Positions 43,296 through 52,249 of a stretch of DNA of 64,000 bases are shown piece after piece. Each line of letters begins with the position of its first letter. Position 1 is the stretch's first letter. The translations under genes were made by a program, and so were the position numbers. Below the pieces are notes generated by a model. It saw only the letters and a program-made list of their open reading frames with translations, was not told the origin of the DNA and made no database searches. This stretch comes from Exiguobacterium aurantiacum (GTDB lineage: Bacteria > Bacillota > Bacilli > Exiguobacteriales > Exiguobacteriaceae), in the NCBI RefSeq assembly GCF_001766415.1, contig NZ_MKXO01000002.1, positions 186,001 through 250,000 of the forward strand. The letters are read 5' to 3'.

Positions 43296-43513
43296 TACCT
43301 ATTCCTCTCCTGATGACTGACAAAACTTGGTGACGGACAATGATGGTTGAATTGAGATGTGTCTCTCCGTTCCCCCTTTTCTTCATAAATTGATGACGAG
43401 AAGGTTAGTGCTGTGTGTTTTATAGATGTATCGGATTCATGTATGTAATGTTGAACCTTCGCAAAAAAAATTATAGGATAGTTTTCCAGCAAAATATAGT
43501 ATCAATTTGACGA

Positions 43514-43556
43514 CAAAAAAAACCGCTTCATGACATAGTCTTGTCATAAAGCGGGT
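43514..43556 (-). terminator. Terminator of the 414-residue lipoprotein gene
   Basis: Arms ACCGCTTCATGACA and TGTCATAAAGCGGGT with a 6-nt loop and a long T run on the minus strand. Confidence 0.85.
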
Positions 43557-43568
43557 AGTATATCTAGT

Positions 43569-44813
43569 TCAGCTATTATATCGAATCGATCGATTCAACA
43601 ATTCCTCGAGCCGCATCAGGTCGATTGCGTACGTTTGTTTCGTCGTCAGGTCGATGAGGTAGACCCGTTGATCCCCAGGTTCGACCCAAACCTCGAAATG
43701 TTGCTCTTGTAAGTGTTCGTACAAGGAGAGCGTCCCGTGTTGGACGGCTGCTTCTGACTTGTCTCCGCCTGTCACATGCGTCAGGAGTTCGAACAGCTCT
43801 TGCGTATTCGGTCCATCCAGATATGACGTCTTCCCCTTCGTCTCGTACGTGGCGAGCTTCGTCTTCACCGAACGAGCGGACGAACTCATCAGCTTCGTGG
43901 TCATCGGCCGTCTGACACTGCCCCACACTTCGATGACCGCATCATATCGTTTAGACAATGTGAGCGAGGTGGCGTCGCTTACGTCTCCAATCGGCTGTTC
44001 AGCAAGTACGACTCGTTTCAACAGTTGGCGTTTTGAATGATCGAGCGTGAACACATCAGTTGTCGAATCAGTATATACATACTTTCCGGTGAAGGCGCTT
44101 GGAAGAACGGTGCGTTCCCATGACGATTCCGTACCCATCTGTAGCGCTACCCTGCCATCCGCTAACTTCGTGAGGAAAGCGTATCCGTCATTCTTTCCGC
44201 TCTTGAATACGAACAGCCCCGGTTCAATCGTCCGGTCGAGCGTCCGGCCGTTCCGCATCACCTCATACGTCACGTACAACGAACCACTGTCCGGCGTCTG
44301 GTAGCGGAATGTCGATCCCGGGACGATTGTTTCATGCGCTTGATTCAACCGGAACAAGTTGACGATTTTTGCGACATCGGGTTCCGGATAAAACGAGACC
44401 TCCTCTCCGACGTCGGTCTCGACTAGTTCACTCGAGACGAGCGATTCGAATTCGTTGACGGGGTCAATCTGGAACGTCCGCTCGATTTGTTCGTGGCTGT
44501 TCGCACAAGACAAATAACGGTCGTCACCGCTCACCCAATACTTAATCGTCTGACTGCCGAGCTCTGCATACAGCGGATGGCGAAACGTCACTTCAGCCAC
44601 CTCGCCCCGGCGTGACGGGAGCCGTTCCGTCGTTTGTTGTCGACAATAGGCCAGCAGTCGCTTCTCTGTTTCCGGTAAAATGTGTTCCTGCTCATCCTGA
44701 TTCGTCACGTACGCTTCGAGCGGACGTAACGCGAGGGCGTTAATCTCTTCTTTCGAACCACAACCGCTGAGGCAACAGAGGGCGAGCAGGGCAGTCCAAC
44801 TCAGTCTCATCAC
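43569..44813 (-). CDS. Predicted lipoprotein of unknown function
   Basis: This 414-residue protein (ATG 44813 or 44810) has lipoprotein signal MMRLSWTALLALCCLSGCG and lipobox LSGC (cysteine 18). The mature part is a mix of beta strands and helices with no catalytic motif I know. Its middle third (RYQTPDSGSLYVTYEVMRNGRTLDRT, VALQMGTESSWERTV) suggests a beta-sandwich. No neighbour gives a role. Monocistronic, with its own terminator. Confidence 0.7.
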   Translation of the reverse strand: MMRLSWTALLALCCLSGCGSKEEINALALRPLEAYVTNQDEQEHILPETEKRLLAYCRQQTTERLPSRRGEVAEVTFRHPLYAELGSQTIKYWVSGDDRYLSCANSHEQIERTFQIDPVNEFESLVSSELVETDVGEEVSFYPEPDVAKIVNLFRLNQAHETIVPGSTFRYQTPDSGSLYVTYEVMRNGRTLDRTIEPGLFVFKSGKNDGYAFLTKLADGRVALQMGTESSWERTVLPSAFTGKYVYTDSTTDVFTLDHSKRQLLKRVVLAEQPIGDVSDATSLTLSKRYDAVIEVWGSVRRPMTTKLMSSSARSVKTKLATYETKGKTSYLDGPNTQELFELLTHVTGGDKSEAAVQHGTLSLYEHLQEQHFEVWVEPGDQRVYLIDLTTKQTYAIDLMRLEELLNRSIRYNS

Positions 44814-44929
44814 TCGTCTCCCCTCTCCCTACATCGTCGTTATATGTATTATGTTATGTTGGCATAAATTCCCTCTCCATCATATCATAAGATACGAATC
44901 GATTATGTTTGCAGAAATATTACGAATCA

Positions 44930-44962
44930 AAAAAAACGGGTACCTCCAGCGGGCACCCGTTC
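44930..44962 (-). terminator. Terminator of the acidic repeat protein gene
   Basis: Arms AACGGGTACC and GGGCACCCGTT with a 6-nt loop and eight Ts on the minus strand. Confidence 0.8.
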
Positions 44963-44967
44963 GTTCA

Positions 44968-45630
44968 TCAATTGTCGTCATCTTGGTCGTCATCGCGATC
45001 GTCTGCGCTGCTACGGTCATCATCACGTTCGATCTCTTTGACTTGCTCTTGCATGTTCAATTCAAGTTTGACGCGAACACCGGCTGTTGGCATCTCATCA
45101 TCGATTTCATAGCGAGCGGCGAGTGGGTAGGTCACTTGCTTCCCGTCACGCTCAATGACGACGTCTCGATCTGAGAGGCTGACGAAACTACCGTAAATGT
45201 CGAAGTCGTCGCTCTCCCGGTCGACTTCTTTCACTTCATTGTTTTGATTGAACTCGAGTTTGACACGGTCACCGGCTTTCGGGGTGTCGTCATCAATCTC
45301 GTGGCGTGCCGCAAGTGGGTACGTCGATTCTTTTCCGCTAAAGCTGATCGTCACGTCCTGATCTGACAAGCTGACGAGCGTCCCGTATAGTTCATAGTCG
45401 TCATCGTCGACCGAACGGACGGGCACGTCACTTGAAGATGAATTCGATTCGGAAGTGGCGGCAGCTTCCTTCGCAGCGTCGTCTTTCGCGTCGTCGGTTC
45501 CACTATTGGCACTATCGATGGCGCGTGGGATGATGACCGTATCCGTCTTGTCGTTCGCGATATACAACCCGACCCCCGCGACAGCGAGTACGGCCAGGCC
45601 GACCCCTAAAATCCACCCAAGTAATTTCAT
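44968..45630 (-). CDS. Membrane-anchored acidic protein with two tandem SH3-like repeats
   Basis: It is 220 residues from ATG 45630 (GAGGAAACATC before it). One N-terminal membrane helix (LLGWILGVGLAVLAVAGVGLYIA) is followed by an acidic linker and two copies of a 63-residue module: YELYGTLVSLSDQDVTISFSG and FDIYGSFVSLSDRDVVIERDG, each followed by TYPLAAR-EIDD and RVKLE-N. The tail is almost all Asp/Arg/Asn (RSSADDRDDDQDDDN). The small beta modules look like SH3-like ligand-binding units outside the membrane; the acid tail could bind Ca2+. It lies right after the kinase gene of the neighbouring two-component system and may be its target or accessory. Unrecognised family. Confidence 0.75.
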   Translation of the reverse strand: MKLLGWILGVGLAVLAVAGVGLYIANDKTDTVIIPRAIDSANSGTDDAKDDAAKEAAATSESNSSSSDVPVRSVDDDDYELYGTLVSLSDQDVTISFSGKESTYPLAARHEIDDDTPKAGDRVKLEFNQNNEVKEVDRESDDFDIYGSFVSLSDRDVVIERDGKQVTYPLAARYEIDDEMPTAGVRVKLELNMQEQVKEIERDDDRSSADDRDDDQDDDN

Positions 45631-45746
45631 GATGTTTCCTCCTCGTTCCATGTGCTGTTCCTTCTCTACACCTTCATCATAGAACGTTGACGTTAGAGCA
45701 CCACGAGGATTTCATTAGAAAATGATGAGTGCCTGAGAAACTTTCC

Positions 45747-46985
45747 TCATTTCGTGACGAAGAATACGCTCCCGTCCGGCGCGTTCGCGTAACTACCAAC
45801 CTTCCAGCCGTTCAAATCGGCGACTTCTTTGGCGATGGCAAGCCCGAGACCGCTGCCGCTCCGGTCGCGCGCTTCATCAAGCCGATAGAACCGGTCGAAC
45901 AACCGCGCACGCGCCTCCTCGGTCAGAGTCGTCCCATGGTCGCGCACCTCAATCCGATTTGGTGTCATCGTTACGCTCGTGTCAGCCGCGTACTTCAAAC
46001 TGTTATCGATGAAGATGACAATCAATCGCTGCAACGAGTCACGATGTCCAGCCCAACTTCCTGCCGCTTCGATCGGAACGTGTTTTCCGTGCGACCGTTC
46101 GAACCGTTCCTCAAGTTGTCGTGCGAGGTCGCTCAAGTCGATCTGTTCGACTTCGATGTCCTCTAAAGCGGCGAAGCGGCTCAGTTCGAGCATCGGTTCA
46201 ATCAAGTCCTCCCGCATCTGTCTCGACTCGGTCAAAATATGATCGATCGCCTCATCTCGCACGACGGGGTCGTGTTGACCCCAACGTCTGAGCAACTTGG
46301 CGTACCCTTCGATGACGGTGAGCGGGGTTTTGAGTTCATGTGAAACATCCGCGACGAAACGGCGTTGTTGCTCCATCGACCCTTCGACACGGGCAATCAT
46401 CTGATTGAATCCGGTCGCGAGCGTCGACACCTCATCTTGATTCGGACCGACGTCAATCGTCTCGAGCGTCCCCGACTCCGTGATCCGGCCCATCGTCGAC
46501 TCGAGCCGCCGGAGCGGGTCGAGTCCTTGGCGCACGATCCATAAACTGCCGACGAACGTCATCGCCACCGCGATCAGGAAAATGATGAGAAAGATCGTCG
46601 CGAGCGTCTGTAACGTCTCACTTACCGCCGCGTCTTGAAAGGCAAAACCGAGACCGTTCGACGTGGCGATGACGAACCAGTCATCAATCAGTGCCGGCTC
46701 TCCAAAATTGACGGGAAAACTCAAACCGTCTGCCGCCTGTCCGCCGATGATGCCCCAATCGCCATTGCTCTGCCGCTCGAGGACGACACTGTCCTCATGC
46801 AGTGACAGCACGGCCTGACGGTTCCGCTCATCCTCTTCGAGCAGACTGAGCGCTTGACGGAGCACGTCATAGCGAGCGTCGACGATTTGCTGGCGCGAGA
46901 CGACCCAGGCGACCCCGAACGACGTGATGAGCAAAAACAGCATGAACCCGGCCATCCCGAGGGCGATCTTCGTCCGTAATTTCAT
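45747..46985 (-). CDS. Sensor histidine kinase (OmpR-type two-component system)
   Basis: It is 412 residues from ATG 46985, overlapping or abutting the regulator stop (a GTG at 46991 is the alternative). TM1 is about 7-28, an extracellular loop about 29-150, TM2 about 151-175; then HAMP, HisKA with VADVSHELKTPLTVIEGYA and HATPase_c with VRDHGTTLTEEARARLFDRFYR and GSGLGLAIAKEV. It pairs with the upstream PhoB/OmpR-type regulator. The stimulus is unknown; the adjacent acidic membrane protein is a candidate partner. Confidence 0.93.
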   Translation of the reverse strand: MKLRTKIALGMAGFMLFLLITSFGVAWVVSRQQIVDARYDVLRQALSLLEEDERNRQAVLSLHEDSVVLERQSNGDWGIIGGQAADGLSFPVNFGEPALIDDWFVIATSNGLGFAFQDAAVSETLQTLATIFLIIFLIAVAMTFVGSLWIVRQGLDPLRRLESTMGRITESGTLETIDVGPNQDEVSTLATGFNQMIARVEGSMEQQRRFVADVSHELKTPLTVIEGYAKLLRRWGQHDPVVRDEAIDHILTESRQMREDLIEPMLELSRFAALEDIEVEQIDLSDLARQLEERFERSHGKHVPIEAAGSWAGHRDSLQRLIVIFIDNSLKYAADTSVTMTPNRIEVRDHGTTLTEEARARLFDRFYRLDEARDRSGSGLGLAIAKEVADLNGWKVGSYANAPDGSVFFVTK

Positions 46986-46987
46986 AC

Positions 46988-47665
46988 TCACTCACCACGC
47001 TTCAGCATATAGCCGACGCCTCGTACCGTCTGAATCCAAGAACCTCCGAGTTTCTTCCGTAAGTAACGCACGTATACGTCGACGACGTTCGTGTCCCCAT
47101 AATAGTCGAAACCCCAGACGTGCTCGACGAGTTGGTCGCGCGTGAGCACGCGTTCTGGATGCTCGAGCAAATAGACGATCAAATCGAATTCACGACGAGT
47201 CAACTCGACTTTCTGTCCTTCGCACGTCACCTCATGCCGGTTAACGTCGACCGTGAGTCCCTCATAGGACAAAACACGTTCAGTCGCATCGACATGAACG
47301 TGCTGGCGCATCCGCAAAAATGCACGGATCCGGGCAAGCAGTTCCTCCATCTCGAACGGCTTTGTGATGTAATCATCCGCCCCAAGGTCGAGCCCGCTCA
47401 CTTTATCGTACCGGTCGCCCCGCGCCGTCACCATCAAGACCGGAAGCAACGGTTGTTCTTCCTTCACCCGACGGACGACCTCGAGCCCGCTCATTTGTGG
47501 AAGCATCACGTCTAAAAGCATCAAGTCGATTCCCCCGGCGAGCGCTCGTTCAAGCCCGCTGCGTCCGTCGTGGGTGACCTCGACTTGATAGCCGGCGTGC
47601 ATCAGTTCAAGTTCAAGCAGTCTGGCAATTTTGGCATCGTCTTCTACGACGAGGATTGTCGGCAT
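46988..47665 (-). CDS. OmpR/PhoB-family response regulator
   Basis: 225 residues. I start at ATG 47665 because AAGAAAGG stands at 8 bases; the ATG nine bases earlier has none. Receiver (VVEDDAKIARLLELEL, phospho-aspartate in LMLLDVMLPQMSG, K in DDYITKPFEMEEL) and winged-helix DNA-binding domain (LTRREFDLIVYLLEHPERVLTRDQL ... VVDVYVRYLRKKL). First gene of the pair, followed directly by its kinase. Confidence 0.95.
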   Translation of the reverse strand: MPTILVVEDDAKIARLLELELMHAGYQVEVTHDGRSGLERALAGGIDLMLLDVMLPQMSGLEVVRRVKEEQPLLPVLMVTARGDRYDKVSGLDLGADDYITKPFEMEELLARIRAFLRMRQHVHVDATERVLSYEGLTVDVNRHEVTCEGQKVELTRREFDLIVYLLEHPERVLTRDQLVEHVWGFDYYGDTNVVDVYVRYLRKKLGGSWIQTVRGVGYMLKRGE

Positions 47666-47683
47666 ATAGTTCATCCTTTCTTG

Positions 47684-47712
47684 AAAAAAAGCGCCGAGCA
47701 GTCCGCCCGACG
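47684..47712 (-). terminator. Terminator of the 89-residue membrane protein gene
   Basis: GC-rich arms GCGCCGAGC and GCCCGACGC (two G-U pairs) with a 4-nt loop and seven Ts on the minus strand. Confidence 0.75.
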
Positions 47713-47737
47713 CATCCTTATTCTGTTCCCGGATTCA

Positions 47738-48007
47738 TCAGTCGAAAAACGGACGAACCGCTTCTGGAATCGCCTGTTCGACGCGAAGCTCGATCGAGTC
47801 GCTGAAGCGTTCAAATGAGGATTCGAGCCCTTCCGCTTGGAACGACACGTCAGTCCCGAATTGAACGATTTGATCGAGCCAAGCATTTCCAGTCAGCGTG
47901 AAAATCAAAAATCCTGCCACTCCGGCTGCCATCAATGTGAGTGCGAGCGCCCCGATGATTGCGCCTTTCATGAATCGGGCGACTTTACCTGTTGTACTGC
48001 GTTGCAT
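47738..48007 (-). CDS. Small membrane protein of unknown function
   Basis: 89 residues: a short basic start (MQRSTTGKVARFMK), one hydrophobic helix (GAIIGALALTLMAAGVAGFLIFTL), then an acidic amphipathic part without known motif. A good ribosome site (GGGGGAGAGG) supports it. It has its own terminator. It stands directly upstream of the two-component system but is separated by that terminator. Confidence 0.65.
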   Translation of the reverse strand: MQRSTTGKVARFMKGAIIGALALTLMAAGVAGFLIFTLTGNAWLDQIVQFGTDVSFQAEGLESSFERFSDSIELRVEQAIPEAVRPFFD

Positions 48008-48089
48008 ATGCCTCTCCCCCTGCTTCTTTTTCTTTATTATACGGGAGCGGGTTGAGAAACGTTGGTGAACCAGATTAGAATTTGATGAG

Positions 48090-48118
48090 AAAAAGGTTGC
48101 GGCATGGCCGCAACCTCA
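48090..48118 (-). terminator. Terminator of the TPR-like membrane protein gene
   Basis: 10-bp perfect arms AGGTTGCGGC and GCCGCAACCT with a 3-nt loop and Ts on the minus strand; it overlaps the last bases of the gene. Confidence 0.85.
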
Positions 48119-49054
48119 TTCGTTTTCTAGTACCGATTTCGCAATCGGTGCCCAGTATGTGCCTTCCATTGCGGCGACTTCGGCGAGCGTCGTCCGGTAC
48201 GCTTTGTCCCCGGCCTTCTTCTCAGCAATGCCCTTCATCCACAGGACGTCTGTCTTGTAGCCCGATTCCGGGTACGTTTCGACGTACGCCGCATAGTCTG
48301 ACACTTCTGCTTCTCCGAGCTTGTTGTCGACGAGGAGGCGATAGAAGCCGACGGCCTGTTCTTGCCCGGCTTTCGGCGTGCCTTCGAGCAGGGCGTCCGC
48401 CTCTTTATAGCGCTTGTCTTGAACGAGCGTCTCGACATCCGCAAGCGGAATGACTTGTTGTGTCGGTGTCGCCGACGCTTCCTCTTCGACCGGCGCTTCT
48501 TCCGTCTGCAACGCCTCGTTCGCTTCCTCGAGACGGGCGACTTCTTGCTCGAGCTCTTCTAACCGTTTGGCGAGCGCCTCGTCCTCGGTCACCGTCTCGA
48601 CCCGCGGCGCGTCTTCAGTCATCGGTGCGACGGGCGGAGTCGCTTCAGGCCAAAATGCGAGGGCGACAAGCGCCAACGCGACGACAGCCGGTAGTCCGAG
48701 CCACTTCTTGTCCCATTTAAAGACATCACGCCACGGCGAGAGGTCCGCATGCTGCATGACGGCTGGCGACAACGAACGAAAGCGGCGCTTGGCCGCCTTC
48801 TTGCCGTTCGCTTTCATTTCGAGCGCGAGTCCGAGCCGATGGAACGCTGCCGGCACTTTCATCCCGAGAAGCGGCACAATCCGTTCGCTCGCCTCGACGT
48901 AATAGCCGTGGTCAAGGAGCGTCATCACGACGCCAAACTCGTTCGCGACGAGACGGAACGTCGGGTCATGCTCTCCTTTTCGGATGAGCCATTCCGTCAT
49001 ATCGATGAGCGGCAGTTCTGCAAGTTCCCGTTCTGCTAGTGTCCGTGCGTCCAT
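48116..49054 (-). CDS. Membrane protein with coiled coil and TPR-like C-terminus, unknown function
   Basis: 312 residues. An N-terminal cytoplasmic helical region (about 1-115, GLALEMKANGKKAAKRRFR) precedes one membrane helix (WLGLPAVVALALVALAFWPEA, about 117-137). A Glu-rich coiled coil follows (about 150-200: LAKRLEELEQEVARLEEANEAL), then helical repeats (DVETLVQDKRYKEADALLEGTP, YAAYVETYPESGYKTDVLWMKGIAEKKAG) of TPR style. The layout fits a scaffold or protein-interaction partner at the wall side. It lies just after glyA (3 bp apart), so it may be co-transcribed. Confidence 0.7.
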   Translation of the reverse strand: MDARTLAERELAELPLIDMTEWLIRKGEHDPTFRLVANEFGVVMTLLDHGYYVEASERIVPLLGMKVPAAFHRLGLALEMKANGKKAAKRRFRSLSPAVMQHADLSPWRDVFKWDKKWLGLPAVVALALVALAFWPEATPPVAPMTEDAPRVETVTEDEALAKRLEELEQEVARLEEANEALQTEEAPVEEEASATPTQQVIPLADVETLVQDKRYKEADALLEGTPKAGQEQAVGFYRLLVDNKLGEAEVSDYAAYVETYPESGYKTDVLWMKGIAEKKAGDKAYRTTLAEVAAMEGTYWAPIAKSVLENE

Positions 49055-49057
49055 TCG

Positions 49058-50311
49058 TCAGCCTCGTTCAGGATAGAGCGAGAATTTCGCCGTCAAGGCA
49101 CGTACGTCTTCGTGCGCCTCGGCGAGCACTGCTTCATCTTCATGGTTTGTCAGGACACGACCGATCAGGCGGGCGACTTCACGCATGTCGTCTTCTTTCA
49201 AACCGCGTGTCGTCATCGCAGCCGTCCCGAGACGAATCCCGCTCGTGACGAACGGTGACGCCGGGTCGAACGGGATCGTGTTCTTGTTGACCGTGATACC
49301 GGCCGCATCGAGCGCATGCTCGGCCGCTTTACCGGTAATGTCGATGCCACGGAGGTCGACGAGGAGGAGATGGTTGTCCGTACCGCCCGATACGATGCGG
49401 AGCCCTTCTTCTTCTAAACCTTGCGCGAGCACTTGCGCGTTTTTGATGACTTGCGCCTGATAGTCTTTAAACTCAGGTTGGAGCGCCTCTCCGAACGCCA
49501 CCGCTTTCGCGGCGATGACGTGCATGAGCGGGCCGCCTTGAATACCAGGGAAAATCGACTTGTCGATCGCTTTGGCGAACTCTTCTTTACAAAGGATCAT
49601 CCCGCCGCGCGGGCCGCGAAGCGTCTTGTGCGTCGTCGTCGTCACGAAGTGCGCATGCTCGACCGGGTTCGGATGGAGTCCGGCCGCGACGAGTCCGGCG
49701 ATGTGGGCCATATCGACCATGAGATAGGCGTCGACGCTGTCGGCGATTTCACGGAACTTGGCGAAATCGATCGTCCGCGGGTATGCTGACGCTCCGGCGA
49801 CGATCAGTTTTGGTTTATGTTCTTTCGCGAGGGCTGCGACGACGTCATAGTCGATGTGTTCTGTGTCTTTGTCCACACCGTACTCGACGAAGTTGTACTG
49901 GACGCCCGAGAAGTTGACCGGACTTCCGTGCGTCAAATGGCCACCGTGCGACAAGTTCATGCCGAGCACCGTGTCGCCCGCTTCAAGCACCGTGAAGTAG
50001 ACGGCCATGTTCGCTTGCGCACCCGAATGCGGCTGAACGTTGGCGTGTTCTGCACCGAACAGTTCCTTCGCCCGGTCGCGTGCCAAGTTTTCGGCCACGT
50101 CGACGAACTCACAACCACCGTAGTAACGGCGACCTGGGTAACCTTCGGCGTATTTGTTCGTGAGAACCCCGCCTTGCGCTTCCATGACCGCTTCTGAGAC
50201 AAAGTTCTCCGAGGCGATTAGTTCGATGTTCTCCCGTTGACGGGCGAGCTCGTGTTGCATCGCTTCAAACAATTCCGCATCCTGCACTTTCAACTTCGTC
50301 GTGTTTACCAT
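49058..50311 (-). CDS. glyA: Serine hydroxymethyltransferase
   Basis: This 417-residue PLP enzyme interconverts serine and glycine with tetrahydrofolate, the main source of one-carbon units. The PLP-lysine lies in [15 protein letters not shown]; other marks are [14 protein letters not shown] and [13 protein letters not shown] near the N-terminus. In B. subtilis glyA lies between ywlG and upp; here an esterase gene and an accessory block have come between. Confidence 0.97.
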   Translation of the reverse strand: MVNTTKLKVQDAELFEAMQHELARQRENIELIASENFVSEAVMEAQGGVLTNKYAEGYPGRRYYGGCEFVDVAENLARDRAKELFGAEHANVQPHSGAQANMAVYFTVLEAGDTVLGMNLSHGGHLTHGSPVNFSGVQYNFVEYGVDKDTEHIDYDVVAALAKEHKPKLIVAGASAYPRTIDFAKFREIADSVDAYLMVDMAHIAGLVAAGLHPNPVEHAHFVTTTTHKTLRGPRGGMILCKEEFAKAIDKSIFPGIQGGPLMHVIAAKAVAFGEALQPEFKDYQAQVIKNAQVLAQGLEEEGLRIVSGGTDNHLLLVDLRGIDITGKAAEHALDAAGITVNKNTIPFDPASPFVTSGIRLGTAAMTTRGLKEDDMREVARLIGRVLTNHEDEAVLAEAHEDVRALTAKFSLYPERG

Positions 50312-50441
50312 GTTGAAACCCCCTCTGAATGTCTAAAAATCAACAACCCCATCGTACCATATGCTCGTTTTTTTGGGTATCGTCATAATCGGGCTCAAAG
50401 TTGGGTATGGTATTGAAGAAGAACATTAGAGGAGGACAATT

Positions 50442-51227
50442 ATGATTGAGACGAGACAAGTGACGATTACCCCGTTCGAGCGCGAGCGGACGGTGCGGAT
50501 TTATACGCCTAACGACTACGAGCTGACGGACAAGCGCTACCCGGTGCTCTACATGCACGACGGACAGAACGCGTTCGACGACGCGGACGCGAGCTACAAT
50601 ATGAGCTGGCGCGTCGGAGAGTATTTGGACGCCTCAAAGCGCGACTTGATCGTCGTCGCCATCGATAGCGCACCGGGTGAGATGCGACTCGACGAATACG
50701 GCCCTTGGGAAAATCCGTTCGTCGGGGAAGCACTCTATGGTCGAGAATTGACATTAGGCGGCCAAGGCTCGGCCTACATCGAATATATCGCCCAAGAGCT
50801 GAAGCCGATGATTGACGACGCGTATCGGACGAAACCAGACGAGACCGGGATGATCGGCAGCTCGATGGGGGGACTCATCTCGGTGTATGCCGCCTCCGTC
50901 TATCCGGACATCTTCAAACGTGTTGCTTCCTTGTCGTCAGCGTTCTGGTTCAACCAGACCGAACTCGAGCAGTTGATCGAGTCGAGTGATTTGAAAGGTA
51001 TCGAGCGTCTATATATGGACGTCGGCCGTAAAGAAGTCGAGCAGCCGTCAGAGGATGGGCCGACGAACGAGATGTATCTCGAGTCGAGCGAGCGCGTCTA
51101 CGCCTTACTACGCGACAAAGTCGATCACTTGCGCTTCGAAGTCATCGAAGAAGGTGTGCATAACGAACTCGCCTGGCGCGAACGTTTCCCGATGGTCGTA
51201 TCGTATCTGTTCAGTGAAGACATATAA
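50442..51227 (+). CDS. Alpha/beta-hydrolase fold esterase (putative esterase D/Fes-like)
   Basis: 261 residues of the putative esterase (PF00756-like) family. The nucleophile elbow is IGSSMGGLIS, with the N-terminal PVLYMHDGQNAFDD loop typical of this family; the acid and base would be D near MDVGRKE and H in EEGVHNELAWRER. No signal peptide. It may cleave acyl esters of cell-surface or siderophore-like compounds; the substrate is open. A strong GAGGAGGA ribosome site precedes the ATG. It is inserted between glyA and the ywlG operon on the other strand. Confidence 0.85.
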   Translation: MIETRQVTITPFERERTVRIYTPNDYELTDKRYPVLYMHDGQNAFDDADASYNMSWRVGEYLDASKRDLIVVAIDSAPGEMRLDEYGPWENPFVGEALYGRELTLGGQGSAYIEYIAQELKPMIDDAYRTKPDETGMIGSSMGGLISVYAASVYPDIFKRVASLSSAFWFNQTELEQLIESSDLKGIERLYMDVGRKEVEQPSEDGPTNEMYLESSERVYALLRDKVDHLRFEVIEEGVHNELAWRERFPMVVSYLFSEDI

Positions 51228-51230
51228 CGC

Positions 51231-51266
51231 AAAAGACAGCCGGTCGCTATGACCGGCTGTCTTTGT
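51231..51266. terminator. Bidirectional terminator between esterase and ywlG
   Basis: Stem AAAAGACAGCCGGTC and GACCGGCTGTCTTT with a 5-nt loop; it ends the esterase gene and the prfA-ywlG operon. Confidence 0.85.
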
Positions 51267-51808
51267 TATTTCGCTGGATAATGTGCCCGAGGGCCACCGA
51301 TTAGTTTCGGTCTCGTGACGGCGAACGTGACGTACGCCTCGCCGAGCTGTTTCGCCGATAACCGGACCGGGATCGCGACCGGCTTCAAGTGCATGCCGAT
51401 CAGCGTCGAGCCGATGTCGATCCCCGCGTCCGCTTGAATCGATTCGACGACGCACGGCGCGTTGAGGCGCTCATACGCTTTCTCCGCCATCGCCCCGCCC
51501 GCTGAGCGGACCGGGACGACGGTCACTTCGGTCAGACCGAACTGCTTCTGCGTCCGACGCTCGACGGTGAGGGCACGGTTAATGTGCTCGCACCCTTGAA
51601 ACGCCAGATGGACGCCCGTCTTGTCACGAAACGCGAGAAACGCTTCGATGAATTCCGACGCCACATCGATCGATCCAGCTTTCCCGATCGTCTTGCCGAT
51701 GACTTCGCTCGTCGAACAGCCGATGATGAGGATCTTGTCCTCATCGAGCGGAAAGCGTTCGTGCAGCTCCAACAGCAGGTTCGAAAGTTCAGCTTTCATC
51801 GCGGTCAC
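51266..51808 (-). CDS. ywlG: TIGR01440/UPF0340 family protein (YwlG)
   Basis: 180 residues of the conserved Bacillales YwlG family (LLLELHERFPLDEDKILIIGCSTSEVIGKTIG). The function is not established. The start is a GTG at 51808 that overlaps the rpiB TGA (GTGA); an ATG three codons later is possible. Last gene of the six-gene operon. Confidence 0.88.
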   Translation of the reverse strand: MTAMKAELSNLLLELHERFPLDEDKILIIGCSTSEVIGKTIGKAGSIDVASEFIEAFLAFRDKTGVHLAFQGCEHINRALTVERRTQKQFGLTEVTVVPVRSAGGAMAEKAYERLNAPCVVESIQADAGIDIGSTLIGMHLKPVAIPVRLSAKQLGEAYVTFAVTRPKLIGGPRAHYPAK

Positions 51809-52245
51809 TTCGTTTCGTAAGCGCTCATTTTATCGACACGGTTCGAGTGACGTCCGCCCTCGAAATCTGTATCGAGCCACGTCGCCACCAAGTCAATCGC
51901 GAGCCCCGGTCCGACGACACGCTCGCCCATCGTCATGATGTTCGAGTCGTTATGTTGACGTGTCGCCTTGGCGCTGAACGAGTCGTGAACGAGTGCTGCG
52001 CGGATCCCTTTGACTTTGTTCGCCGCAATGCCGATACCGATCCCTGTGCCGCAAATCAAGATGCCGCGGTCGAACTCGCCGGCAGCGACAGCCTCAGCGA
52101 CCGGGATGGCTACGTCTGGATAATCAATCGACTCGGCCGAGTGTGTCCCGAAATCTTTATACTCGTGTCCAAGCTCTTCTAGTAATCCGATAATGTCTTT
52201 CTTCAAGTTGAATCCGCCGTGGTCGGCGCCGATTGCAATTTTCAT
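51805..52245 (-). CDS. rpiB: Ribose 5-phosphate isomerase B
   Basis: 146 residues of the RpiB/LacA-B family, converting ribose 5-phosphate to ribulose 5-phosphate in the pentose phosphate pathway. It begins IAIGADHGGFNLKKDII and has the catalytic cysteine in GILICGTGIGIGIAANKVKGIRAAL. It starts 4 bp after ywlE. Confidence 0.96.
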   Translation of the reverse strand: MKIAIGADHGGFNLKKDIIGLLEELGHEYKDFGTHSAESIDYPDVAIPVAEAVAAGEFDRGILICGTGIGIGIAANKVKGIRAALVHDSFSAKATRQHNDSNIMTMGERVVGPGLAIDLVATWLDTDFEGGRHSNRVDKMSAYETK

Positions 52246-52249
52246 GTGT

